Assembly (NCBI GenBank): GCA_025934645.1
Contig: JAICWY010000020.1
Coordinates: 1 to 34,927 of the forward strand
Reading direction: 5' to 3'
DNA: 34,927 nucleotides
Source of the DNA: Vulcanimicrobiia bacterium
GTDB lineage: Bacteria; Vulcanimicrobiota; Vulcanimicrobiia; Vulcanimicrobiales; Vulcanimicrobiaceae
Made by a program: the position numbers and the translations under genes. A model generated the notes under the pieces. The model was not told the DNA's origin. It saw only the letters and a program-made list of their open reading frames with translations, and made no database searches. Positions 8,317-16,072 of this stretch are shown here, one piece after another (position 1 is the first letter of the stretch; the number at the start of each line of letters is the position of its first letter).

Positions 8317-10064
8317 GCCAACGCGTCGCGATACTTCCCGTGGATCGCACGGAAGACGTGTTCGCGTTGCGTCAGAGTGGCCGCGCTGCAGCCGCTGCAA
8401 TCGGCTGCGAGGAGTCGGAGCAAGTCCGTGTGGCGACGGCGCTAAGCGAACTAGGCCGCGAAGCGCTGCTGCATAAAGCCGGCGCATCGGTAAACGTTTT
8501 CGCTGAAAAAGACGGCGCGCTGTTCGTGGAGATCGAGCGGTTTCCGGCGATATGCGTCCAGACCGATTCGACCGTCAGCGGTTTTTCCGCCGCGCAGAAA
8601 CTGATCGGTCCTATACAGGTCGCGACTTCGGGCAATCTGGCGACGTTGACGTTTCGCATTCGCCGGGGCCCGCTTCGCGCGCCGGTGCACGTCACGCCTG
8701 GCGAGCTGCGCGAGGTAATTCGCCACACCGCGGCGCCGCATCCGCTCGAAGAACTGCGGCTGGAGAATCGCGATTTAATCGTCACACTTGGCGAGCTTAA
8801 AGCGCAGCAGCAGCAGCTGGTGGATCTCAACGAAGAGCTCCAGGAAACCAACCGCGGTGTCATGGCGATGTATACGCAATTGGCCGGGGAACTGGAAGAA
8901 ACCAATCGCGGCGTCGTCGCTTTGTACGCCGAGTTGGATGACAAGAGCGCGCGCCTGCACGAAGCGAGCCAGGCGAAGAGCCGGTTTTTGGCGAGCGTCA
9001 GTCATGAATTACGCAGCCCGGTCAACTCCATTCTGGGGTTAGCGCGGCTGCTGCTCGAGCGCACGGGCGGCGAGATCAGTGTGGAGCAGGAAAAGCAGCT
9101 GAATCTGATTAGTGCATCCAGTTCCGAACTGCTGCGTTTAGTAAACGATCTGCTCGATCTGGCGAAGGCCGAATCTGGGCGACTGCAGCCGGAGATGGTT
9201 GATCTCGATCTTGCTGCGGTTTTGACCGAGTTGCGCGCGTCCCTTCGGCCCTTCGTCCGGCCGGAAGTGAAACTGATTTTTGAGATCGATAATGCGCCCC
9301 GAATCGAAACAGATCGCCTTCTGATCACGCAAGTGGTTCGTAATCTCGTGGTCAATGCGCTCAAGTTTACGACCGAGGGCACCGTGCGCGTGAGCGCCGA
9401 GCCCGTGGCGAACGATCTCGTCGAAATTACCGTCGCCGATACGGGCATCGGGATCGCGCCCGAAAACCAATCAAAAATTTTCGAAGAATTTTTCCAGGTG
9501 CGCGGCCCGCTGCAAAGCCATTACAAAGGCAGCGGTTTGGGCCTGCCGTATGCGCGTCGCGTCGCGCAAACACTCGGCGGGAACATCCGGTTGGAAAGTG
9601 CGCCGGGTCAAGGAAGCACGTTCACCGTACAGATTCCTATGCGTCGCGAACAGGTCGCCGGCGGACCGGGCCCGTCGCCGCGGCCTCTCGCGCCGGCGCT
9701 CCTCGAACGGATTCTGGTCATTGACGACGACCAGGCGTTCCGGGCCAGAATGCGTGGCCTGCTGCAGGGTATGGCCAAGGAAATCCGTGAAGCATCCTGC
9801 GGAGTCGAGGGGCTCGGTGAGATGCGGCGCGCTAGGCCCGACGTGGCTTTTTTGGACCTGCGCATGCCGGACTTGAGCGGCGTGGAAGTATTGGGGGAAA
9901 TGAACGCTGATACAATGTTGCGCGACATTCCGGTGGTCATCGTTACGGCTTCGGAGTTGCATGCCGATTTGCGGCTAGAGGGCACGTCCGCAGCAATGCT
10001 CTCGAAACTTCAGGTGGATCGCGATGCGGTAGAACGCGCTATTGCGCAGGTGATCGGCGCATGA
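8313..10064 (+). CDS. Hybrid histidine kinase with degenerate RsbT-like N-terminus and C-terminal receiver
   Basis: A protein of 583 residues without transmembrane segments. Residues 1-118 look like a third RsbT-type GHKL module that has lost its catalytic asparagine: ELGREALLH (46-54) stands where RsbT has [10 protein letters not shown] coiled coil (145-222) contains a twice-repeated EETNRGV unit. It leads to HisKA with the phospho-accepting H231 (SHELRSPVNS), then an HATPase_c domain with N348, DTGIGI (376-381) and GSGLGL. A receiver domain follows (466-580), with acidic residues at 471-473 and phospho-acceptor D515 in FLDLRMPD. It probably integrates stressosome output with a phosphorelay; the next gene encodes a receiver-PP2C protein that may be its partner. 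Starts overlap at both ends (ATGA). Confidence 0.92.
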   Translation: MSQRVAILPVDRTEDVFALRQSGRAAAAAIGCEESEQVRVATALSELGREALLHKAGASVNVFAEKDGALFVEIERFPAICVQTDSTVSGFSAAQKLIGPIQVATSGNLATLTFRIRRGPLRAPVHVTPGELREVIRHTAAPHPLEELRLENRDLIVTLGELKAQQQQLVDLNEELQETNRGVMAMYTQLAGELEETNRGVVALYAELDDKSARLHEASQAKSRFLASVSHELRSPVNSILGLARLLLERTGGEISVEQEKQLNLISASSSELLRLVNDLLDLAKAESGRLQPEMVDLDLAAVLTELRASLRPFVRPEVKLIFEIDNAPRIETDRLLITQVVRNLVVNALKFTTEGTVRVSAEPVANDLVEITVADTGIGIAPENQSKIFEEFFQVRGPLQSHYKGSGLGLPYARRVAQTLGGNIRLESAPGQGSTFTVQIPMRREQVAGGPGPSPRPLAPALLERILVIDDDQAFRARMRGLLQGMAKEIREASCGVEGLGEMRRARPDVAFLDLRMPDLSGVEVLGEMNADTMLRDIPVVIVTASELHADLRLEGTSAAMLSKLQVDRDAVERAIAQVIGA

Positions 10065-11668
10065 TTTCGACCGAATCGCCCAACGGTTCGCAGACCGAGT
10101 CCGCGCGCATCCTGCTGATCGAAGATTCCGACAGCAACCGGTACGTGCTCAGGACGTGGCTGCACAGAGCGGGTCACGACGTCCTCGAAGCGGCTACCGG
10201 AGAAGATGGCCTGAAGCTTATTGCGTCAAATCCCGTCGATCTGGCGATTTGCGATATCAATTTGCCCGACATGACGGGCTATATGGTTTGCGAACAGATC
10301 AAGAGCGATCCGCGCACGCGCGACGTTCCGGTGCTTCACGTGTCGTCAACTGCGACTCAACCCTCGGATCGGTCCGAAGGTCTGCGCCGCGGCGCCGAAG
10401 GCTATTTGGTAGAGCCGGTCGAGGCGGAAGAATTACTCGCGACGGTCGAGGCGTTGCTGCGCGGCGCAAGCGCCCAGCGCAGAGCGGCCGGGCTCGCGCA
10501 ACGTCTGCGCCAACTCAATGACTCTACATTCGCGCTGAATCAAGCGGCGAATTTCGACGAACTTTTTCGCGCCATCTGCGTTCATGGAGCCATTCTTTTT
10601 GACTCCACCGCTTTCGCGATTGTCGCATCGGAAAGCGGCGTTCGTCTAGCGGTTGCCCAACCGGATCAATCGGTTCAAGTGCGCGATTGCGCCCCCGAAG
10701 TGCTCGACGAAGTTCTCGAGATGGCGGAATTGCGCCCCGCCGTATCGGCGGTGCAGCTTACTGAAATGCTTGGAACGCGGCCCGCGGCGGAGCAGTATCT
10801 CGCGATTGAGCTGGGCGACGGCGAGGCGCATCGCGGCGCACTTTTGGTAGGACTTCGCCGCGAAAGCGATCTGCTGCTGGACGAAGCATTCGCCGTGCTC
10901 GGTCAATATGCCCGAGCGGCGAGCACCACGATGCGGAATCTGTACTCGTACAATATCGAACGCCGGATTGCGCTTACGCTGCAAAAGAATCTTCTGCCCG
11001 ACGCCGCTCCGAAGCTTCCGGGCCTGGAGATATCGGCGTGCTACACGGCAAGCGAAGCGCACGCAGAGGTAGGCGGAGACTTCTACGAGATATTCGCGCT
11101 CTCGGAAGATAAAGTCATCGTTGCTATCGGCGATGTCGTCGGTCATTCGTTGGAAGCGGCTGCCGTTATGGCGCAGTTGCGCACGGGCATCCGCTGTTAC
11201 GCGCTCGAAGGCCGTTCTCCGACGCAGATTCTCGTGCGGTTGAACAGAGTGCTCGCGAAATTTCATTCCGAGGTCACCGCAACGGCCATTTGTATGCTCT
11301 ACGATACGAAGACGGGGGAATGCCAGCTAGCGAATGCGGGGCATCTGCCGCCGCTCCATGTGAGCGACGGCGACCATTCGTTCTTGCCGCTGGGCGGAAC
11401 GCTTCTCGGCGTCGAGCGCATAACCGTACCGCTGCACAAGTTCACTCTAAAACGGGGCGATGTTCTCGTGTTCTACACGGATGGACTGGTCGAACGCCAT
11501 GGGGAGCATATCGATACCGGCCTCAAACGCCTGAGCCGGGCGGTGAAGAAAGAGGCGCCGCTCGATCTTCTCTGCAGCACCCTCATTACGGAGGTCGGTC
11601 CCGCCAAAGCTTTGGACGACATCGCGATTATCGCGCTGCGCCGGCTTCCACTCGAGCAGACGCTGTAG
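10061..11668 (+). CDS. Receiver-GAF-PP2C (RsbU/RsbP-like) phosphatase
   Basis: A protein of 535 residues that ends the stressosome operon. The receiver domain (16-135) has ED at 21-22 and phospho-acceptor D65 (CDINLPD). The usual Lys before the conserved Pro is replaced, the loop reading YLVEPV. A GAF-like domain (150-295) and a SpoIIE/PP2C domain (305-530) follow, with VGGDFYEIF (337-345), IGDVVGHS (356-363), YTDGLVE and the terminal DDIAIIAL. RsbU-type phosphatases dephosphorylate an RsbV-like STAS antagonist and so free a sigma factor or other partner. No RsbV, RsbW or sigma gene is in the window, so the final target lies elsewhere. Its 3' end overlaps the convergent alcohol dehydrogenase gene by 41 bases. 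Confidence 0.92.
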   Translation: MISTESPNGSQTESARILLIEDSDSNRYVLRTWLHRAGHDVLEAATGEDGLKLIASNPVDLAICDINLPDMTGYMVCEQIKSDPRTRDVPVLHVSSTATQPSDRSEGLRRGAEGYLVEPVEAEELLATVEALLRGASAQRRAAGLAQRLRQLNDSTFALNQAANFDELFRAICVHGAILFDSTAFAIVASESGVRLAVAQPDQSVQVRDCAPEVLDEVLEMAELRPAVSAVQLTEMLGTRPAAEQYLAIELGDGEAHRGALLVGLRRESDLLLDEAFAVLGQYARAASTTMRNLYSYNIERRIALTLQKNLLPDAAPKLPGLEISACYTASEAHAEVGGDFYEIFALSEDKVIVAIGDVVGHSLEAAAVMAQLRTGIRCYALEGRSPTQILVRLNRVLAKFHSEVTATAICMLYDTKTGECQLANAGHLPPLHVSDGDHSFLPLGGTLLGVERITVPLHKFTLKRGDVLVFYTDGLVERHGEHIDTGLKRLSRAVKKEAPLDLLCSTLITEVGPAKALDDIAIIALRRLPLEQTL

Positions 11669-12719
11669 CCTCTTGCTGCTTTAGCGACGCCATGTCGATG
11701 GAGAAGCGGTACTTCACATCGGACTTGAGCAGCCGTTCGTACGCGCGATTGACGTCTTGAACCGGAATGACTTCGACGTCGGACGTAATGTTGTGCTTGC
11801 CGCAAAAATCCAGCATCTCCTGAGTCTCGGGGATGCCGCCGATGTTCGAGCCTGCGAGACTACGGCGCCCCGGGATCAGGCTGAAGGCCGAAACGCTTAG
11901 CGGCTCGGGCGGAGCGCCCACCAAGACCATCGTACCGTTAGGGCCGAGCAGCTCGAGATATGCGTCGACATTATGCGGCGCCGAAACGGTGTCGAGGATG
12001 AAGTCGAAGCTGTTGGCGTGTTTCTGCATCTCATCCGCACTGCTCGAGACGACCACTTCGTGCGATCCGAGTTTAAGTGCGTGATCTTTCTTGTGCGGCG
12101 AGGTCGTAAAAACGACGACGTGCGCGCCGAATGCGCGTGCAAATTTTACGCCCATGTGACCCAGCCCGCCCAAACCAACTACGCCCACTTTCTTGCCTTC
12201 AGACACGCCCCAATGGCGCATGGGTGAATACGTTGTGATTCCCGCGCAAAGCAGCGGCGCGGTGCCGGCGAGATCGAGATTCGGCGGAATTCGCAGCACG
12301 AAACGCTCGTCGACGACCACGCTATCGGAGTAGCCGCCGTAGGTGACGCCTCCGGAGTGCCGGTCCGGAGAATTATACGTGAGGACGCGATTATCGCAAT
12401 TGTTCTCGTAGCCCGCGTTGCACTGCGCGCACGTACCATCCGAGTCGACCATACAGCCGACGCCTACGATATCGCCGGTCCGGAATTTCGTTACGGCCGG
12501 GCCGGTCTTACTGACGCGGCCGACAATCTCGTGTCCCGGAACGATCGGATACACGGTGCCGCCCCATTCATCGCGCACCATGTGCAGATCGGAATGACAG
12601 ATGCCGCAAAACAAAACCTCGATCTGCACGTCGGTTTCCGTTAGATCGCGACGCGGTATGGTCGTCAGTTCGAGCGGCGAGGACGCGCTTTCGGCAGCGT
12701 ATGCTTTGGCTTTATACAC
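11628..12719 (-). CDS. Zinc-dependent NADP alcohol/aldehyde dehydrogenase (YahK/CAD-like MDR family)
   Basis: A medium-chain dehydrogenase/reductase of 363 residues, about 10-15 longer than YahK because of a Ser/Ala/Arg-rich tail overlapping the neighbouring gene. It should interconvert primary alcohols and aldehydes in the cytosol. Catalytic zinc ligands are C41 (GICHSDLH), H63-E64 (GHE) and C158. The Rossmann motif GLGGLG (182-187) and the Ser after the second strand (FTTS) point to NADP(H). The structural zinc site is odd: the family pattern C-x2-C-x2-C-x7-C has Asp at the first position (D94, C97, C100, C108). Asp might still bind zinc, or the site may be weak. The gene starts opposite the second GGDEF-EAL gene. 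Confidence 0.92.
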   Translation of the reverse strand: MYKAKAYAAESASSPLELTTIPRRDLTETDVQIEVLFCGICHSDLHMVRDEWGGTVYPIVPGHEIVGRVSKTGPAVTKFRTGDIVGVGCMVDSDGTCAQCNAGYENNCDNRVLTYNSPDRHSGGVTYGGYSDSVVVDERFVLRIPPNLDLAGTAPLLCAGITTYSPMRHWGVSEGKKVGVVGLGGLGHMGVKFARAFGAHVVVFTTSPHKKDHALKLGSHEVVVSSSADEMQKHANSFDFILDTVSAPHNVDAYLELLGPNGTMVLVGAPPEPLSVSAFSLIPGRRSLAGSNIGGIPETQEMLDFCGKHNITSDVEVIPVQDVNRAYERLLKSDVKYRFSIDMASLKQQEATASARVEAGAAR

Positions 12720-12769
12720 TTGAATAACTTATCTCCGTTATGGCACCTTGCTTTTGCCCGCAGCCCCTC

Positions 12770-12870
12770 AAGGCAACACCCAGGAAGATCCGTGAGCGGC
12801 ATACTACGCCAAGACGACGACCGCAGGCCGTCTCCTTAGAGTTCGGTTGCCTTAGCTAGCCGGGCAACCG
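12770..12870 (+). promoter_or_regulatory. Candidate structured RNA leader with two mutually exclusive helices
   Basis: AAGGCAAC (12770-12777) can pair perfectly with GTTGCCTT (12846-12853), closing a domain of about 70 nt that contains smaller possible stems (for example AGACG with CGTCT). The same 3' strand, as CGGTTGCC (12844-12851), can instead form a perfect eight-base hairpin with GGCAACCG (12863-12870). Two exclusive helices sharing one strand is the layout of a riboswitch expression platform. The tail TAGCCGGG slightly recalls c-di-GMP-I riboswitches, but the conserved core of that class is not evident. No T-run follows, so control would be of translation or the effect non-riboswitch. 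The region also holds the alcohol dehydrogenase promoter on the other strand. Confidence 0.35.
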
Positions 12871-12920
12871 GTAAACCAGGATTGCTGATTCAACGTTCGC
12901 AAGCATACCGACTGCCCGCC

Positions 12921-15314
12921 ATGAGAAACCCAATGCAGCTCGATCCGGCGATCGTCAAGCAGTTCCTGTACGCCGTGATCGTCGTCGATTCCGAAACGCA
13001 AGTCATACTCGATGCCAACGAGGCCGCCGTCCAACGGTACGGCTACTCGCGCGAACAGCTGCTTACCATGCGGATTACGGAATTGCGAGTGCCCGAGGAA
13101 AGCCATCTCGTCTCGCAGATCACCGAAGAGATGGCCGCCGCACCGGCGATTTTTGGTCCGTTCCGTCACCGGACCGCGACCGGCGAAGTCATCCGCACGG
13201 AAGTCGTTTCAATCCCCGGCGAAGTCGACGGCCGGCCGGCCATTGTCGCAATCCTGGCCGACGCGACGGAGCGCATCACCGCGCAGACCCGCGCGAATAT
13301 CCTATTCGATCGCATGCCCCTGGGCGCGTGGATTCACGATTGCGATACCTTCGAGATCTTGGCCGTGAACGATGCGGCGCTGGAGATCTACGGGTACTCG
13401 CGTGAAGAGATGCTCTCGATGACGCTGGATCAGTTCCGGCCGGACAAAGATCGCAGCGCGGTCGTGCGGCTGTTCCGCGATCATCCAACCGGCGATCTCA
13501 AAGGCCGCTACCGTCACGTCAAAAAGGACGGAACGATTATCGACGTTGAGGCGATCTCGACGCCCATTCCGTTCGGCCGAAGAAACGCACGGCTCGGTGC
13601 GGGACGGGACATCACGCAAGAATTGGCCGCGGAGCGCGCGCTCCAGCGAGCAAAATCAACGCTTGAAGAAGCGCAGGAAATCACCCACTTAGGCAACTGG
13701 CAGCACGATTTCCGAACTTGCGAGACGCGCCGTTCGCGCGAGCTGTGCCGCATTCTGGGCGTTCCCGAAGGTGAAGAAGCCATCACCATCGGCAGTTTGT
13801 ACGAATACGTGTATCCGGCCGACATCGATGCCGCGCGGGAGACCATCGAGTCAGCAAAGGCCGGCGAACTCGTGACGCTGGAGCATCGCATCGTTCGCGC
13901 CGACGGCGAAGTGCGCTGGGTCAGTTCACGCGCGCGAGTGCAACGCGATGCCATGGGGAATCTCATCAGCGCAACCGGCACCGTGCTCGATATCAACGAG
14001 CAAATGGCGCGAAACGACGAACTGCGCTTTCTCGCCTATCACGATCCGTTGACCGGCTTGCCGAACCGCCAGTCGATGAAAAGCATCTTGGATGCGGCCA
14101 TCGCGACAGGCTCAGCCGCCCTGTTTTTTATCGATTTTGACTCTTTCAAAGAAATCAACGACACGTTCGGTCATGCCGTGGGCGATGCGTTGCTGCAGCA
14201 GATCGCCTCGCGGCTCGAGGGAATGCAGGACGTCAAGACGTGCAGATGGGGCGGCGATGAATTCGTAGTCGTTGCGCCGTTGCGTGCAACGCAGTCGCAT
14301 GAAGACGCGCTCTTTCAAATCCGCACCGTACTCTCGGCATCGTACGATCACGGCGATCAGACGTTCTTTATCACGCCGAGCATCGGCATTGCGCTCTACC
14401 CGGAGCACGGCGATACCGCTGGCGAGCTCATACGCAACGCCGACACGGCCATGTACGAAGCGAAGCACATCAAAAATACCAGCGCGCTTTTCCGCTCTTC
14501 CATGGCGGACGCGGCCCGGCAGCGCCTGTACGTGCAGAACGGACTGCACGAAGCGTTGCGTTCGGACCATTTGAGGCTTTCGTTCCAGCCGGTCATTACC
14601 GCTTCAACCGGAAAAATCGCCGGCGCCGAAGCGCTGATCCGTTGGCACGATCCCGAGCGTGGCGTGCAGATGCCCGAAAGCTTCATCGGCATTGCCGAGA
14701 AGACAGGGCTGATCGGCTCGATTGGCGATTGGGTGGTGAGCGAGGCATGCCGCACGCTGCACTTGCTGCGCGAACAGAATATGCTGCTGCCGATCGCCGT
14801 GAACGTCGCCGCGCAGCAAATCGAGACGGGGCAGATCGTCGAATCGATCCGCAAATGGACCGCATTTTATGCCATCGACCCGGAGTCGCTGCACATTGAG
14901 GTTACGGAAAGCGGCATCATGGATGACGTTCCGCATGCCGTGGAGATTATGACGCATTTGCGCAAAACGGGCGTCCGTATCGCACTGGATGACTTCGGCG
15001 CGGGCTACAGCTCGCTCGCGCATCTCAAGAGTCTGCCGCTGGACGTCATGAAGATCGATAAGTCGCTCATCGCGGGGGTCGACTCCAATCCGCGCGATCG
15101 CCAGATAGTGCAGTCCGTGCTGCAGCTTGCAAAAGCGACCGATCTCTTCGTTATTGCCGAAGGCGTCGAGACGGCCGGGCAAGCGCGCGCGTTGCAATCA
15201 CTCGGCTGCGACACGCATCAGGGCTTTTATTTTAGCCCGCCGCTCTATCCGGACGATTTCTTCGAGTTCGTGCGCGCCGGCACACGTTTCGTATTCTATG
15301 AACGGCGCAGCTGA
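12921..15314 (+). CDS. PAS-PAS-PAS-GGDEF-EAL protein, bifunctional c-di-GMP enzyme
   Basis: A soluble c-di-GMP turnover protein with three PAS/PAC domains, a GGDEF domain and an EAL domain. The longest reading begins at TTG 12882 (810 residues), but ATG 12921 (797 residues) is preferred because PAS1 begins shortly after it. In the longer numbering the domains are PAS1 24-130, PAS2 137-247, PAS3 262-372, GGDEF 380-540 and EAL 550-805. Here the cyclase site is intact (RWGGDEF, 456-461) and so is the EAL site (EALIRW at 583, VNVAAQQI, EVTESGI, DDFGAGYSSL, MKID, AEGVET, QGFYFS). It has the same architecture as the 813-3290 protein, suggesting old paralogues of which only this one keeps both activities. 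Confidence 0.92.
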   Translation: MRNPMQLDPAIVKQFLYAVIVVDSETQVILDANEAAVQRYGYSREQLLTMRITELRVPEESHLVSQITEEMAAAPAIFGPFRHRTATGEVIRTEVVSIPGEVDGRPAIVAILADATERITAQTRANILFDRMPLGAWIHDCDTFEILAVNDAALEIYGYSREEMLSMTLDQFRPDKDRSAVVRLFRDHPTGDLKGRYRHVKKDGTIIDVEAISTPIPFGRRNARLGAGRDITQELAAERALQRAKSTLEEAQEITHLGNWQHDFRTCETRRSRELCRILGVPEGEEAITIGSLYEYVYPADIDAARETIESAKAGELVTLEHRIVRADGEVRWVSSRARVQRDAMGNLISATGTVLDINEQMARNDELRFLAYHDPLTGLPNRQSMKSILDAAIATGSAALFFIDFDSFKEINDTFGHAVGDALLQQIASRLEGMQDVKTCRWGGDEFVVVAPLRATQSHEDALFQIRTVLSASYDHGDQTFFITPSIGIALYPEHGDTAGELIRNADTAMYEAKHIKNTSALFRSSMADAARQRLYVQNGLHEALRSDHLRLSFQPVITASTGKIAGAEALIRWHDPERGVQMPESFIGIAEKTGLIGSIGDWVVSEACRTLHLLREQNMLLPIAVNVAAQQIETGQIVESIRKWTAFYAIDPESLHIEVTESGIMDDVPHAVEIMTHLRKTGVRIALDDFGAGYSSLAHLKSLPLDVMKIDKSLIAGVDSNPRDRQIVQSVLQLAKATDLFVIAEGVETAGQARALQSLGCDTHQGFYFSPPLYPDDFFEFVRAGTRFVFYERRS

Positions 15315-15377
15315 CGCGCGCAATTGCATTGAGAACGCGCAAAGAACGCGCCGTTAAAAGAAAATTGACCTAGGTAA

Positions 15378-15438
15378 AGTTGGTAATTCCGGCTCACCCT
15401 GCGTTTGCCGGGCGCGCCGTAGAATTGCACTACCAACT
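15378..15438. repeat. Long-range inverted repeat with inner hairpin upstream of an exported-protein gene
   Basis: AGTTGGTA (15378-15385) and TACCAACT (15431-15438) are perfect complements. Inside them CCGGC (15389-15393) pairs with GCCGG (15407-15411), so the 61-base segment can fold into a branched stem. It lies between the end of the GGDEF-EAL gene and the exported-protein gene, in a 232-base gap that also holds a TTGACC hexamer at 15365 without a clear -10 box. It could be a 3' structure of the upstream transcript or a leader element of the downstream one. It is not tRNA-like. Confidence 0.35.
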
Positions 15439-15546
15439 ATTGAACGCCAGCGCGCTCTTCACGCGTCTGCGGCGTCGCCCCCGAAAATCACCACCACGGG
15501 GCGCGGTTTTTCGTGAAAAATCATCAATAATTTGTGAAAGGCGTTC

Positions 15547-16041
15547 ATGATGAAACATGTACGGCTCTTTTCCGCCGCGGTTTTCGCTATGCTGTTCCTC
15601 GCCGCGCCCGCATTTGCCGACAGCCCCCATTGGGTGAACACGTCGGCCTCCATCAGCCAAACAACCGGTGCGCTGGATGTGGCCTTCAAAGTCGCGGGGC
15701 TCGGAAGTAATGTTTTGGATACAATCACGCTAAACGCGACTGCGTCGGCAGTGTATCAGTGCTTCAATAACGGCGGAAAAAATCCGAAAGCGGGAAACAA
15801 AACGACGGTTACGGCGCCGGTAAGCAATTCAGGATCGTTCCCGTCCGGTAAGAACGGCGCAATAAGCAGTACGATCTCCGTGGATCCGCCCGCGCAGGGA
15901 AGCTTTAGCTGCCCGTCCGGACAAACGCTTTACTTGCAAAGCGTGAGTTACACCGGCGTATCGCTGTCCGACACCTCCGGCGCAGGCAACGCGTCAATCT
16001 CGGGAACGTTCAGCGCTCTCAGCATTCACATTCAAATCTAA
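15547..16041 (+). CDS. Exported protein of unknown function
   Basis: A protein of 164 residues with a classical signal peptide: basic start, hydrophobic core, and probable cleavage after AFA near residue 24. The mature part is about 140 residues of small and polar amino acids (Ser, Thr, Asn, Gly, Ala) with alternating strand-like segments and two cysteines (VYQC and FSC) that could form a disulfide. The composition is that of a beta-sandwich surface or pilin-like subunit, but no family motif is visible. It lies 31 bases upstream of an usher-like protein gene on the same strand and is probably co-transcribed with it, which is the only hint to a surface-structure role. A second ATG follows the first directly. 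Confidence 0.72.
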   Translation: MMKHVRLFSAAVFAMLFLAAPAFADSPHWVNTSASISQTTGALDVAFKVAGLGSNVLDTITLNATASAVYQCFNNGGKNPKAGNKTTVTAPVSNSGSFPSGKNGAISSTISVDPPAQGSFSCPSGQTLYLQSVSYTGVSLSDTSGAGNASISGTFSALSIHIQI

Positions 16042-16072
16042 AAAAGATCGCACGCCTGTAACGCGCAGCAGA

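Noticed and set aside
12770-12870. Naming the leader a c-di-GMP-I (GEMM) riboswitch
   Set aside because: The conserved GCAAA/GACGCAAAGCC core and the GNRA hairpin with its receptor are not recognisable; only the TAGCCGGG-like tail is similar.
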